From Ecdyonurus torrentis (taxonomy: Eukaryota; Arthropoda; Insecta; Ephemeroptera; Heptageniidae): a DNA stretch of 64,000 bases. The stretch is from positions 9,292,953 to 9,356,952 of the forward strand of contig OX439132.1 in assembly GCA_949318235.1 (NCBI GenBank), given 5' to 3'. Of the stretch, positions 13,517 through 25,582 are shown one piece after another. How positions within the stretch are numbered: the first letter of the stretch is position 1; every line of letters begins with the position of its first letter. The position numbers and the translations under genes are program-made. The notes beneath the pieces were generated by a model. That model made no database searches. It saw only the letters and a list, made by a program, of their open reading frames with translations, and was not told the origin of the DNA.

Positions 13517-15054
13517 GTTTTAAAAGAAGAAGGATCAACTTGTTTCAATTTCAGATAATAAAATCTTAAAAGTTTCGTCTGGAAAAAAAAAGGAACCCTA
13601 ATTCTTAATCACAGCAGCAAGGAAAATTTATTACTTTAGACAAAAATCAAGTAATGTAAAAAATATATAATTACTAATAGAATTTTCCCATAGAGCACAA
13701 TTACTATTATTTCTTATTCTCTATCTGTTGCTTTGTAAAGTAAATTCTATTATGGGTGTGCAATTTTTTTTTTTTTACTATTACTAGTGTCTGGGTATAT
13801 TATACTCTCTAAGTAATTTACTATTCAAAAGAAGTATAATTTAAATTCTTATACATTTAAAAAAAATATATAAGGCATTGTTCTAAAAGTATAAAAAGGA
13901 TTTTCATTCTTAATTTAATTATAATAATTCACACAAAGAAGATGAAATATTACGCGCTTCGTAATTCTTTTATAAAAAGGATTTTCATTTAAAAAAGAAA
14001 AAGAAAGAGAGAGAGAAAACATAAGCGCGTTAAATTTTGCCATATCAATCTCTTAAAAAACTCAAATTATCTTATTGTTATAAAAATAATATTTGATAAT
14101 AGATAAGTTCTATTATAAACATTTTAACTTATACCTTTATATAATATTATGTATTTATATAAGTTTTATTCAAAAAGTGTTTCGCAAATATAGGCGTGTC
14201 TTTATAATAAAAATCATACTTATAATCTTTTTATTTTGCTTCAAGCATTAAAGAGGTAAGCAATAGAAAAATTATACTACTGTTATAACATACACACACA
14301 CACACACACATTCCATATAGATACATGAAATATGATAGGAAATTATTAAATCAATTTTATATATAACGTGTAATTTTATGCTTGTCTGATTTGGATTTAA
14401 AGAAATGAAAACTGACATACTCGTTTTATATGAATAACATTTATTTTAAATTGCTATGTTCGTTGTATTGACATTATATTTTCCAATTACATTTATATTT
14501 TAGGATTGTTTCTATTGATCTAATAACAATTTATGTTGTAACTTTTGAAAAAAATACTTAAAAATTATTAAAGAAATTACACTTTTTTTTTGTATAGCTA
14601 TTACTTATGGAGCACGCTAATCAATCACAGTATAAGTAAAGCGGGAAAAGCTCAAGGGTCCCCTAATTTCATATATTTTAGCGTTTTATTATATTATTAT
14701 TTTTGTTGTTGTTGTTAGAAAGCTATACTGTATAGAGACAATGTTGTAATCAATAATAAAATTGAAAAAAAAAAATAATAATAATATACCTATATGTAAA
14801 CATAGATGCTATTCCACAAAATTTGTAAGTTTACACACTCACAATGTTATACTGCATTTCAGTTAATTATAAATGTTCTACCGTATATATCAGTTGTTAA
14901 AAATTGCGTCATAAATAGTTTAGCTTGTTAAAAAATATATTTATTGGAGTTTTATGTAATAGCTTGAAAAATAAACTTATTTAATATCATCGTATATAAT
15001 AATATAAGCTTTAAAAAAAATCTTATAATGCAGCACCTTAAAAATGAACACCCA
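13513..15054. other. A+T-rich stretch with a 19-bp direct repeat
   Basis: TATAAAAAGGATTTTCATT occurs exactly at 13890-13908 and again at 13971-13989, 81 bp apart. A CA array lies near 14291-14310, and a run of GTT/ATA trinucleotides near 14700-14790. No gene is recognised. Confidence 0.55.
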
Positions 15055-15135
15055 TTTTTTTTTTTTTTTTTTTTTTTTTTGAAAAAAAGGAATTCACTCT
15101 TATCTTCACTTTATCCCCCCCCCCCCCAAAAAAAA
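15055..15135. repeat. T26 run, then C13 and A8 runs
   Basis: Three homopolymers stand within 80 bp: 26 T (15055-15080), 13 C (15115-15127) and 8 A (15128-15135). The C13 run is the longest G/C homopolymer in this A+T-rich window and is a likely place for assembly or read error. Confidence 0.85.
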
Positions 15136-15556
15136 GAAAGATTTAGGGATAATCTTTTATACACTATGAATAAGATTACATAAGAAAGAGGTTTCTATAC
15201 CCATAGTTTATGTTTATAGTAGCGAGAGATCGATCGCGAGTATAACACGGACAAAGCAAGAGGTTTATGAAAATCCAATTGCTTGGAGGCATTACGTGTG
15301 TTTTTAACATAAGTTACAGTTTTGGACGAGCTAACAATTTTATCTAGATATATTTAAAATTAAAATAATATTTTGATGTAAAGGTTATATGCGATGCTTT
15401 CACACCATTACACAACAAGATAAATGACTTCAGATTTATGTAGTACATGAACATGAACGTATTGTTATTGTTCATTCAATATTGGGCTTAAATAATTATC
15501 ACTGGTGAATGGACAATTACGACAGTAGATTACGAAGTGTATTCAATCAATATCTC

Positions 15557-15686
<130 letters not shown>

Positions 15687-16120
15687 CTATTTATCCATTC
15701 ATCCATTCATTCATTCATTCATTCATTCATTCATTCATTCATTCATTCATTCATTCATTCATTCATTCATTCATTCATTCATTCATTCATTCATTCATTC
15801 ATTCATTCATTCATTCATTCATTCATTCATTCATTCATTCATTCATTCATTCATTCATTCATTCATTCATTCATTCATTCATTCATTCATTCATTCATTC
15901 ATTCATTCATTCATTCATTCATTCATTCATTCATTCATTCATTCATTCATTCATTCATTCATTCATTCATTCATTCATTCATTCATTCATTCATTCATTC
16001 ATTCATTCATTCATTCATTCATTCATTCATTCATTCATTCATTCATTCATTCATTCATTCATTCATTCATTCATTCATTCATTCATCCATCCATCTAGCT
16101 ATCTATCTATTTATTTGCAA
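15687..16120. repeat. (TTCA)n tetranucleotide array with TCTA/TCCA edges
   Basis: After a transitional stretch (TCTATTTATCCATTCATCCA) the array becomes perfectly periodic TTCA from about 15705 to 16086, close to 95 units. It ends through CATC and TATC units and TTTATTTG. The Ser-Phe-Ile-His frames over 15509-16157 only reflect the repeat. Confidence 0.97.
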
Positions 16121-16944
16121 TTTTTTTCATTATAAAGTTTTAAAGTTGTGCGGTTGAATTTATAAATACAAAATTTACTAACAAAGTTAATATCTGAAAT
16201 AAAATCTCACAAAAACTCAATTTAATATAATATCTGATGGTTTTCAGACATTGTATTTTTTACTTACAAACACATACACAAAAAAAGTTTCCAAACTTTT
16301 GTTGTTTATACAAAATATCTAACAAGAACATGTAAGCAAATATTTCACAGCAAGCAAGCTAATTTACCCAAGTAAAGCTACATTATTTTTGGATATTAAG
16401 TTTTGCTGATGCTGTCTTTGTGTGTTTGTAAATACGAGCAAGACTAACTCTCATGTTTATTATAAAATTACATGCAAACAATATAACACAGTAATCTCTG
16501 ATTTTATATAAAATTATTTTAATATAAATATGTTTATAATTTACTTGTATTTTTACTTTTTTTTTTTTTTTTTTTTCGTTATTTTTTTTTGTGATTTATC
16601 ATTAATATTTGCTTTTTCAATTACACACTAAATAAATTCAATTGAGCAAATAATTGTTACACAATAGACATACATGTACAACATACGTTAGTTTTGCTTT
16701 ACATCAGTATAAAAGAACGAAAACAAATATTTTGAGACTACACTGATAAAAAAAAAAAACTTAATTTTTCGTAGTATTTTAAAAGCTATAAAGAAGGATT
16801 TATAACAGTGAAATAATGGAGAATGTTTACGCACTTATATATAATTTATCTGTACTTGAAATGTTTATGCAAATTTATGTAGTTATGTCGTGCATTGTAA
16901 ATTGATAAATAATTTCATGAATAAATAATAACAAATTATTCTTG
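16121..16944. other. A+T-rich stretch, no gene recognised
   Basis: A T-rich run interrupted by CG lies at 16557-16590. An octamer ATGCAAAT sits at 16867-16874. Nothing else can be named. Confidence 0.5.
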
Positions 16945-17050
16945 AAATGCAACATTTTACATGCAATCTTCATTTTAAATTATTAAATTTGCATATGCAA
17001 TCAAATTTATTGTATAGTGCAAATATTGCTCCGTGTGAATAGACCATTAT
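16945..17050 (-). mobile_element. R6 repeat fragment, copy B, with octamer motifs
   Basis: Read on the minus strand it begins GGTCTATTCACACGGAGCAA and runs to GAAGATTGCATG, matching copy A at 7086 in order with an internal length difference. The interior holds ATTTGCAT (16987-16994) directly followed by ATGCAAT. The TTCACACGG-type end recurs in the two copies, which supports a transposon edge, but no opposite terminus is clear. Confidence 0.4.
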
Positions 17051-18661
17051 ACTCAAGTTGACTGTCATTTTACTTCATTTATGCAAATTACATTTTTTAT
17101 TGCATTCATCCAAAAATAGCTCCAGCTGATGGTAACCGTTTAGTTACACGAGTGTCATAAATATATTGTGTTATAGTCAACATTTTTTGTTTTACTTGCT
17201 GTGCGTAATTACCATGTATGGAAACATGGAAAATAACATCAATAATACGTATATAATATGAGATATGAGTATTTATATTTTATATATATTTGTTATTTAT
17301 TAATATAAAATCTGATGTTACCGTTTTGCTATAGTTTGAAATAGTATTTGAATGTGATAAAATTTTATCAGTGTATCTGAAGTAAAATATATTCTTCGCA
17401 CGTTAGTGACATCAGTGCGCCCCAGTGGGTGCAAAAATTTCCCCCTCTTGCAACTTGAAAGAATTTAACAAAGAAAACCAACACGTAACTTCTTTTTTTT
17501 TTTTCTCTAACATACAAGTCACCCACTAGAATTACAATCTAGAGCAAGAAGACTTTTTTTTTATTCATCTTAGCCAATAAATTAATGAAGAGCAAAGTGA
17601 AATTACATGCAAGTTTTTTTTATTTTATTTTTACTTAAAAAATATAAAAACAGTTGAAATTGATTTTTTTTTTCGTTTTATTACAATTTCTTTATGTATA
17701 TTTTTACTCTTAAAGGCATTTTTTTTTCTTCTTTTTTTGGTAATATTTTTTGACGTTACCACTTATGAACATTCATTTTCCTTTTTTTTTTCAATACTAG
17801 ATTTTTAAAGATAACAAGAAAAATTTTCTTTTCTTGTTAAATTCAATTACTTTTTTACAGAAATGTATTATAAATTTTCTAGTCACGACCCCATAGAATA
17901 AAAAATTCCAAACTCTTTTTTTTTATAATAATAAAAAAACGAATTCTATTTTCATTCACAATTCCCGGACATATCAGACAGTGTGTGAGAAGTATAAGAT
18001 TTTTTTTTTTAAAGATTTTTTTTTCTCCCCCTTCTTTCTTTTTCTTAAGCCGACAGTTTTTCGCCTCACTTGAATTTCTTCTTTTTCTTAGCTTTTCCAA
18101 TAAAAGTTCAATTCTTTTTTAAAGCTATATCAATCCTTTAACTTTATCTTTAAACAAGAGGGGGAAAAATCATTCTATTTTTATTGTGAAGAAAATTACT
18201 TCTTCCTTTTATTTTTATACAATTTGTTTAATAAATTGTTATTTTAATAAAATTATATTACAAATTTGACTTTAAAAACAATTAATATTGTATTGTTTAA
18301 CATCAAATTAATTTTATGTCTAGCTTTTCTTATACCAATGATTTAAGAGTTTTTTTTTAAATTTTATTATTACAAACAGATCTTTTGTATATAAGTGAGA
18401 GATTACAATAAAATTATAATTTTAAATGCGCATATTTTAGTATATATATGAAAATGTTAGTATACAAGTTTTTTAATTCAATACAGTGTCTTTTCTTATA
18501 CGATGTACAGAAAAAACACAAAAACAATTCTTTGTCTGAACTGTCTGAAGTATATTTTTCGTAGAATGTTATTTCTTTAAAAAGTTTTAATTTTATCGTA
18601 TGTGGCGTTAAAATTATTAAAATCTGCAACAAAATAGCACCTTAAGTACACATAGGTTTAT
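17051..18661. other. A+T-rich stretch with T runs, no gene recognised
   Basis: An octamer ATGCAAAT is at 17081-17088. A GC-richer patch at 17398-17458 includes TGCGCCCCAGTGGGTGCA. The minus-strand frames at 17879-18100 (Lys-rich) and 18414-18632 are not recognised. Confidence 0.5.
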
Positions 18662-19302
18662 ATCACTCTAAAAACTGGTGCATTACTTTAGTTACGAATA
18701 CTAACTTATTGAAGATAAATACACTTTTAAGTTATTATGGGTAGCTAAAACAATGCATTTTAGCAAATTATTAACAATATAGCTAATTTAACTTAAAATA
18801 GCTTTAAAAAAGCTTAAAGCCATAGACCGCATAAAACAACATGTGCTTTTTAATGAATAAACACGAAATGGGATCTTCAAAACTGATGACAATTTTTACC
18901 AGAATGTTAATGTAGCCCCACGAGAGAGCGTGAAAAAGCTGTAAAGTATGCAATTTGCGTGAAAATTCATGTTTATGACGTCAGAAACATGCAAAAATTA
19001 GTATGAAAATGTTGTGCGGGTTGCATAAATAGAATTTTCTGATCACTGCTACGGGGCTACAGTTGGGTTTTGAGACAAACTAATGTTATTTTTGTAAATC
19101 CCATCAAGTGTTTTGTGATATAAATGCTTATGTTTTTCTCCGGTCTATTCCTTTAAAATAACTTAAATTAGCTATTTTTTATTACTTGTTAAAATGCATT
19201 ATTTTAGCTACTCATAATAACTTAAAAGTGTATATTATTTATCTTAAATAAGTTAATATAGTATATTCGTAACTAAAGTACTGCACCAATTTTTAGAGTG
19301 AT
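18662..19302. mobile_element. Large foldback element hosting R3 copy A
   Basis: The left arm (18662-18813) and right arm (19157-19302) are reverse complements along nearly their whole length. Shared words in order are ATCACTCTAAAAA, TGGTGCA, ACTTTAGTTACGAATA, TACACTTTTAAGTTATTATG, AGTAGCTAAAA or GGTAGCTAAAA, ATGCATTTTA and AGCTAATTTAA. The arms would meet at a TTAA in the middle, and there the unrelated R3 sequence sits. The simplest reading is a palindromic element of about 300 bp later split by R3. Alternatively the whole 641 bp is one element with long arms. No transposase frame is present. Confidence 0.8.
18818..19152 (+). mobile_element. R3 element, copy A, between TTAA sites
   Basis: The element begins AGCCATAGACCG and ends CGGTCTATTCCT, an inverted pair. 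It is flanked by TTAA at 18814-18817 and 19153-19156. TTAA duplication with short inverted ends is the known signature of piggyBac-type insertions, so a piggyBac-mobilised MITE is inferred. Interior landmarks are AATGGGATCTTCAAAACTGA, GCCCCACGAGAGAGCGTGAA, TGACGTCA (18976-18983) and GTTGGGTTTTGAGACAAACT. All recur inverted at 28543-29029. Confidence 0.75.
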
Positions 19303-20037
19303 TCCCTCTTTTAAATTCTAATAATAATTAGACGTTACTTAAGATTATTAAAATTATACACATGGCTTTAAAATTTATACTTGGAAAAACTTTTATGACA
19401 GTTAAACCTTGAAGAAATTATATTTGAAAACTTTTATACGTACACTTACAAAATTTATTTTATTATTTTATAATTAGCTTAATAATAATTTAATAATAAT
19501 AAAAATAAATGTTTTGAATTATTTTATTGTTAAGTAAATTTTGCTAAAATTACTTAATTGAAAATTTATCATCAAATTAAATTGTCAAGAGTATTTTAAA
19601 AATAATAATTATTTTTATATATAATTATATATATATTTTTATTTATTATTTCAATGAAAATTGCTTTTAAAAAGAGAAATAAAGATATGGATCTAAATCA
19701 TAATTTATGTTAATAATGCTTGCGTGCAATTGTATATAATTAGAAACATATTTTATAAAGTTAATTTTGACCCTTTAGTTTTCACGTATAGTACTTTAAA
19801 AGCTTTAATTTGATGTTGATATTCAGGTGATCATAATAAATATTTAAATTTTTGCAAAGAATTTTATTATTTCATTGGACTTTATTATGAGAGATATCTA
19901 TATAACAAAACAATCCCTGTTTTTATATGAGCCAATGTATATGGTGATAATAATAAAGTAAACTTTTTGGTACTGAACTATGTTTATAATCACGGTATAT
20001 GTACATGACATAAAGAATAAAACATAGATGAGCTCCC

Positions 20038-20071
<34 letters not shown>

Positions 20072-21185
20072 ATATCATAAAAATAATGTTATAAAAACTT
20101 TTTAATTTGTTAAATTTAATTTTATAATCCTGAGTAAATACATACATACATATATATTTTTTCATGCTTCCTTTGATAGAAAATAGGGATAGAGTTTTGT
20201 GCTGGTCTCTTTAATATGCAGCATCCTCTTTTTGTGAAGGGGGCGTGTGTGAGTTTATTAGTTTTTTTTTTTTTTTTTTTTTTTTAGTGACATTAGAATT
20301 CACCGGGACATAGATGTAAGTGAGTGAGAGAACACTCGAAATTGTTTTATTAAATAATTTTAGAGACAGAATGACAAAATTGACAAATGGAAATTGACTA
20401 TCATATTATATTATATATAAAGTTTGTATAGGCACCGCATATTATAGTAAAAACATAATTTTTTATGTAACTTGGAAAAAAAAAACAGTTTTTTTTTTCT
20501 TTTTCGATTGATGGTTTTAATTTATTGAATGGGAATGAAAAGTTTCTTCGCTCAACATAAATAATGCTACAACATACCAGCAGAATGAAAGCTTCAATAT
20601 TAATATTATTTTTTATTAAGCTATTGTTTTCCAAAGGGTTCAATGTAATAAAAAAAAAAAAAAAAAACAGATCAAAGTGCAGTTTGAAAAATGTGATGCA
20701 ATTACTGTAAAAGAAAACAAATTCGATGTTATTTAAATTTTAAGCCTTCGCGTTGCAAGCTTTATTTATTAAAGCATTCTGTCACGAAGTATAAAAACAA
20801 AAGAAGATTGGGGGCAACAACAACAAGAAAAAAGAGAGAGAGAGAGAGAGAGAAAGAGGGAAAAGAATCTTGCTGATAAAAGTTATTTAATGTCCTTAAA
20901 TTCCATATTACATTTGATACTTTTCGTTTTCGAGATAGAAAAAAAATTCAAACAAGCATTCATTTCTAATTTTGTGTATAAAAAGTTTAATCGTTAAATG
21001 ATGTTAAGGCCCATATAATTACCAATACGTCCAATGAATTGATTGGATTGCTACGATCTTTTAAACGAAATGATATAAGATAGAGATCACCAAGGAATGT
21101 TTGTTTTTTAGTATAGTAACTTTGAAATTGGGTAGTAAAAATAACATGGATAAAAAAAAAAAGCTACAAACAAAATATAGTCACT
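19303..21185. other. A+T-rich stretch with T runs, no gene recognised
   Basis: Homopolymers are T28 at 20041-20068, T24 at 20262-20285 and an A run near 20650-20667. An AG array lies near 20834-20853. GGGGGCGTGTG near 20230 resembles a Sp/KLF site but stands alone. Confidence 0.5.
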
Positions 21186-21385
21186 NNNNNNNNNNNNNNN
21201 NNNNNNNNNNNNNNNNNNNNNNNNNNNNNNNNNNNNNNNNNNNNNNNNNNNNNNNNNNNNNNNNNNNNNNNNNNNNNNNNNNNNNNNNNNNNNNNNNNNN
21301 NNNNNNNNNNNNNNNNNNNNNNNNNNNNNNNNNNNNNNNNNNNNNNNNNNNNNNNNNNNNNNNNNNNNNNNNNNNNNNNNNNNNN
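21186..21385. other. Assembly gap, exactly 200 N
   Basis: A round 200-base N run is typical of a fixed-size join placed by a scaffolder, so the real distance is unknown. Frames reported through it consist of unknown residues and carry no information. Confidence 0.98.
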
Positions 21386-21452
21386 TGCGCCACTTTTTTA
21401 TATTTTGTCGCAGCATCATTCAGCCAAGAACCAAGGCTCATTTAAAACATGC

Positions 21453-21483
<31 letters not shown>

Positions 21484-22888
21484 GATAAACATAGTTTTTA
21501 TTGTGCTCTCCAGAGTCTTATCACAATGTTCTCTTTATATTTTATTACAATAAACACTTAAAAGTTATAAAAATTAATTTTATATGGGTTTGCACTTATT
21601 AAAAAATACACATTATCCTTTTTTTATATACTTCTGTGTCGTGTTTTCGTTATTACTATTATTTTTTATGTTTTTGTACAAAAAAACGTATTTAACAACA
21701 GTTTCTGTTTTTAACATTTTTTTTTAATTTTATATTTTGGAATTGATTTAACGATTTGTCAAAATAATAATAATAAAATAAATCTGTGTTATAAATAAAT
21801 TAAATTTATACAAAATTTAAAGAGAAGTATCCGTATTAAAGCTTATGCAAACTTGAGTAGACCATATAAAAAGAATTAAAGATTCAAATCCACTTCAACT
21901 TATACAGGATCTGAATTTTACTCTTAAAAAAAAAAAAAAAAAAAAGAAAAGAATGGAAAACGTGTGTCAACTTCGGTTTAAAAAAATGGATCAAATAAGG
22001 GATAAAAGTATATAATTATATTTGTGGTTTCTGTTATATTATGAGTTAAATGTACAGTACAAAAACAAGTCTATATTTCGAGAAAAAAAAAACATTATTA
22101 AATTTTACACTTTTTTATATAAGGGCGTGGTAGTTTTTTGTTAGACTCCAAAAGCTCTAAAAGAGTTCTTATTGAGCTTTAGTTTTGGAAAAAAAAAATA
22201 GAAACCACAAAGACTTGAAATTTAATATAAAACCTCGAGTATATTTTTTGTTCTCCATCCTGTGGTTTTCATTTTTATACAATAAACTTCATGAAAGTAT
22301 TATATAGTGTACATGTTCATTTTTTTTTGTGCGAGTATGAGATTATTTTCAATTTATTCAAACTTGTTTTGTAAAATAATATCAAATTAAATTTTGTATG
22401 TCACAAATTTTTGGCTCATGGTTTTTGAATGAAATCATTTCTTAACTTTACGCAGTGTGTTTATTTTACATGGGACAAGCATACAGAAGCTTTTTCAGTA
22501 AATCCTAACAGTTTAATTTATGTTTTAACGCCAAGAGGATATTATATGAATTTTCAACTTCTATTTCCCCTTTAAAATATACGTATATATTATACTGTAT
22601 GTACACATAATATATATGTACTATATGTATATATAATTTGTTTTCATACGTAAATTTTGTTTATGTCATCTCAAACTTGGCAGTGTAAAGGTTTTAGAGA
22701 TAAACTATTGGTGTGACATTGACTTTAATGTTATTGTTTGTAGGTAGAAAAGTAAAGGAAAGAAAACACACACCAAAATGTAATATGATACTTATGTATG
22801 TATGTATAGACATCACAATATTTTAGAATAGGATCAAAGAAAAGAAGTTTAATTTATATTTTATTTTGATTTTTAGGGTTTTTAGAAA

Positions 22889-22926
<38 letters not shown>

Positions 22927-24323
22927 AATTACATGTAGTTTTCAGTCAAAGACTATGAAGTTTTCTGGTGTGAATGCTTCTAATTTATGTATAAAAGATG
23001 ATATCCTTGTTATAACGTTTTATAGTTTTATAAAATTGTTGACTTGTCCAGTATCATGTGAGATTTTGTTGGTTTGCCAAATTTCCTAAGCGTTTCGTAA
23101 CTAAGATGCATTCTAGTTGATATAATATTATATATTTGTTTGAGTGCATAGAGTAAATACTGATAATTAAAATAATTCATATCTACTTGGGTAACTTAAC
23201 GTTTCCAATTAATCCTCTTGTTTTTTTAGGATAAAGTTGCATGTTTGACCTCATTTGTTAAATTTATATGTCCAAATCACTCACATTTTGTTTAAGAGCA
23301 TATATTATTATAGTATACGTTAACACCGCTCACTATGGCGTATGATCTAGAAAGTGTTTAATTAAACCAGAGAGTACTTTGAAAATTGACTTTTAAACAA
23401 TAGATTTAGAAACCACTTTACTGTAGCTGTAACATGAGTTGATATACACGTTTCTGATAACGTTTCAGATTTCCAATTTCATAAAAATTAGCTTCATATA
23501 AATTAAAGAAACAAAATAATACGTAATAACAATATTGTATATAAGAAAAAACAAGCTGCAATAAACTTTAAATAATATGTTGACAATGTCTCTGTCTGTT
23601 CCTGAATCAAGGATTAACCTTCTTGCTGAATAAATAATAATAAATGAAATTTGAAATAATTATAATCCAAAATATTTTGGCTACAAACTGTACTTTTCAT
23701 TTTCGCTACATAAAACTGTTGTTATGTAAATTATTATAACAAAGAAAAGATAATATAACATACAATAAAAATAAAATATAACGCTTTACTTTTTAATTAA
23801 TTGATATATGTTAATGTAATAAATTACTTTTGTTATTATTGTTCTCTCTCTCTCTCTCTTCTCTCTGTCTCTCTTTGTTGTTATATTTAATAGTGGTTTA
23901 ATTTTACGTGTTATAAAAAAAAAAAGCTTTTAATCCTATTGTTTTTGTTTTATGTGTCTTCATTATCAATTTATATATATATAAAAAAATAACAAGTTAC
24001 AAGACACCATGTTTTATTTGTCACAGAATTTTTATAGCCACTTTTTCTAATACTATGTAAGTAAGTAACATGGTTATGTTACTTCTTTAGCTATGATCTC
24101 AACACATATATATGTATAGAATAAGTCTCAGTTTATTAATATACTGCTTTAAGAGTTGCTTGTTTTTGTTTTTCCAAAATTTAATTTTGTACCAGGGCTG
24201 TCCGCTGTCAGGGCTGTCAATATAAATTTTAGCAAATTCTTAGTTCAAATTCAACATTATTTTAATTCATAATAGAGAGAGTAAAAATATAAAGAAGTAA
24301 TGCAATTACAAAATTGATTTATA
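21386..24323. other. A+T-rich stretch, no gene recognised
   Basis: Tracts are A28 (21453-21480), A19 near 21927 and AG at 22893-22921, with CT near 23844. A direct repeat CAGGGCTGTC occurs at 24193-24202 and 24209-24218. It shares GGGCTGTCA with the R7 hairpin but not the rest of R7. Confidence 0.5.
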
Positions 24324-24469
24324 TATATTCAACTCAAAAAACCTGAGTTACCTGCCGTTCGACCTTTTACGGTATCGCCCAGCCGCCCCCCTTCTCCTCA
24401 AATGTGACAATGGGCGATACTTTAAGCATGCCCGATTTAAATCGACTGAGGTTTTTTGAGTTGAATATA
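24324..24469. mobile_element. R5 hairpin element (146 bp MITE)
   Basis: Perfect 21-bp inverted ends (24324-24344 and 24449-24469, core TTCAACTCAAAAAACCT) enclose a second perfect inverted pair, GTATCGCCCA (24372-24381) and TGGGCGATAC (24411-24420). The sequence between the pairs is also roughly complementary, giving an almost full-length hairpin with a C-rich loop (GCCGCCCCCCTTCTCCTC). The G+C content is far above its surroundings. No frame is inside. Mobility is inferred from structure, because no second copy is in the window. Confidence 0.8.
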
Positions 24470-24576
24470 GCTCAGAACTGTTTGAAAAAAGTTAACAAAA
24501 TTACAGCATCTGAACTATTTGAAAATATATACAGTATAAAATGTGTTTAGAATTTATACAACTTTATACATTACAG

Positions 24577-24579
<3 letters not shown>

Positions 24580-24668
<89 letters not shown>
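24580..24668. repeat. (AT)n microsatellite
   Basis: A pure AT alternation of about 89 bp, located 110 bp after R5. Confidence 0.95.
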
Positions 24669-24671
<3 letters not shown>

Positions 24672-24999
24672 ACATTGACGTCAAACCTGACAGAAAATGG
24701 GCAGAACATTAAAACTTTATTATTGATTACAGATATTGGATATGAATAACCTAAACTGTGTTTAAAAATATATAACAATAGAAATAAAATAAAGAACAAA
24801 CCAATTTTGTCTCAAATTCTGCGCATGTAATATATTTTAATATATTATAAAATAAAAAAAAATCTCAAGCAACATGAAACTTGTCGTGTTTTCTGTAAAA
24901 AAAAAAATACATTTTGTATTTAGATAATTTATTTTGGTAGAAAAAACCACAAACGTAAAATATAAATAGGATTATAAATTTCGATAAAAAAAAAATCAG

Positions 25000-25053
25000 G
25001 TGACCTCTAAATTACATATTCACAAGGTCTCGCCGTGTAATTTAAGATATCAC
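25000..25053 (+). ncRNA. Pre-miRNA-sized hairpin, unproven
   Basis: GTGACCTCTAAATTACA (25000-25016) pairs with TGTAATTTAAGATATCAC (25036-25053) with one bulge and a few mismatches. It leaves a 19-base, GC-richer loop (TATTCACAAGGTCTCGCCG). Flanking bases (TCAG and CTGCA) allow a little more pairing. The size fits a short miRNA precursor, but it could equally be a worn MITE. No arm matches a miRNA seed that I recognise. Confidence 0.2.
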
Positions 25054-25507
25054 TGCATGACACTGAGGGAGTTAAGTTATTACTTCTTATTTGTAGTTTC
25101 TTATTTATTAGTCTGTCTCAATATTTATTTTTAAATCTATTTCAATCAATATACATTTAAGACTGCACGGGAAAGAAAAAAAAAACAGTCTACAATTTAT
25201 GGTGTACAGTATACGCGATTGTAATAATATATTTAAAGCACTTAAAGTCAACGCATGTTCTTCTAATAAGAATAACATTGTAATTTACCGTGAGTTTTTC
25301 AAGTGTAAAATATATTATCTGATACGTGTGTATAAACATCATAGTTACATTTGGGTTGGGCAGGGGGCACGTTTAACAATACATTTCTAATATTTCTATT
25401 AAGTTGTACGTTCAAGATTAGTTTGCAATAGAGCATTAATTCTTCAGTGGTGAAAAAAACTTGTTGTGCAGCATAGAGTTTTTACTTCCAGTTTATCGCT
25501 TGCAGTT
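25054..25507. other. A+T-rich spacer, no gene recognised
   Basis: A 63-codon frame (25199-25390) lies here. It has no recognisable motif and ends in unique A+T-rich DNA. Confidence 0.45.
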
Positions 25508-25531
25508 TCTCTCTCTCTGTCTCTGTCTCTC

Positions 25532-25581
<50 letters not shown>
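25508..25581. repeat. (CT)n microsatellite with GTCT interruptions
   Basis: The first 30 bp are CT units with G interruptions. The remaining part is a pure CT array. Overlapping Ser-Leu or Arg-Glu frames on the two strands are artefacts. Confidence 0.92.

Positions 25582-25582
<1 letters not shown>

Noticed and set aside
21101..21445. Frames of 86-114 codons across the N gap
   Set aside because: Most residues are unknown, so the frames are created by the gap.
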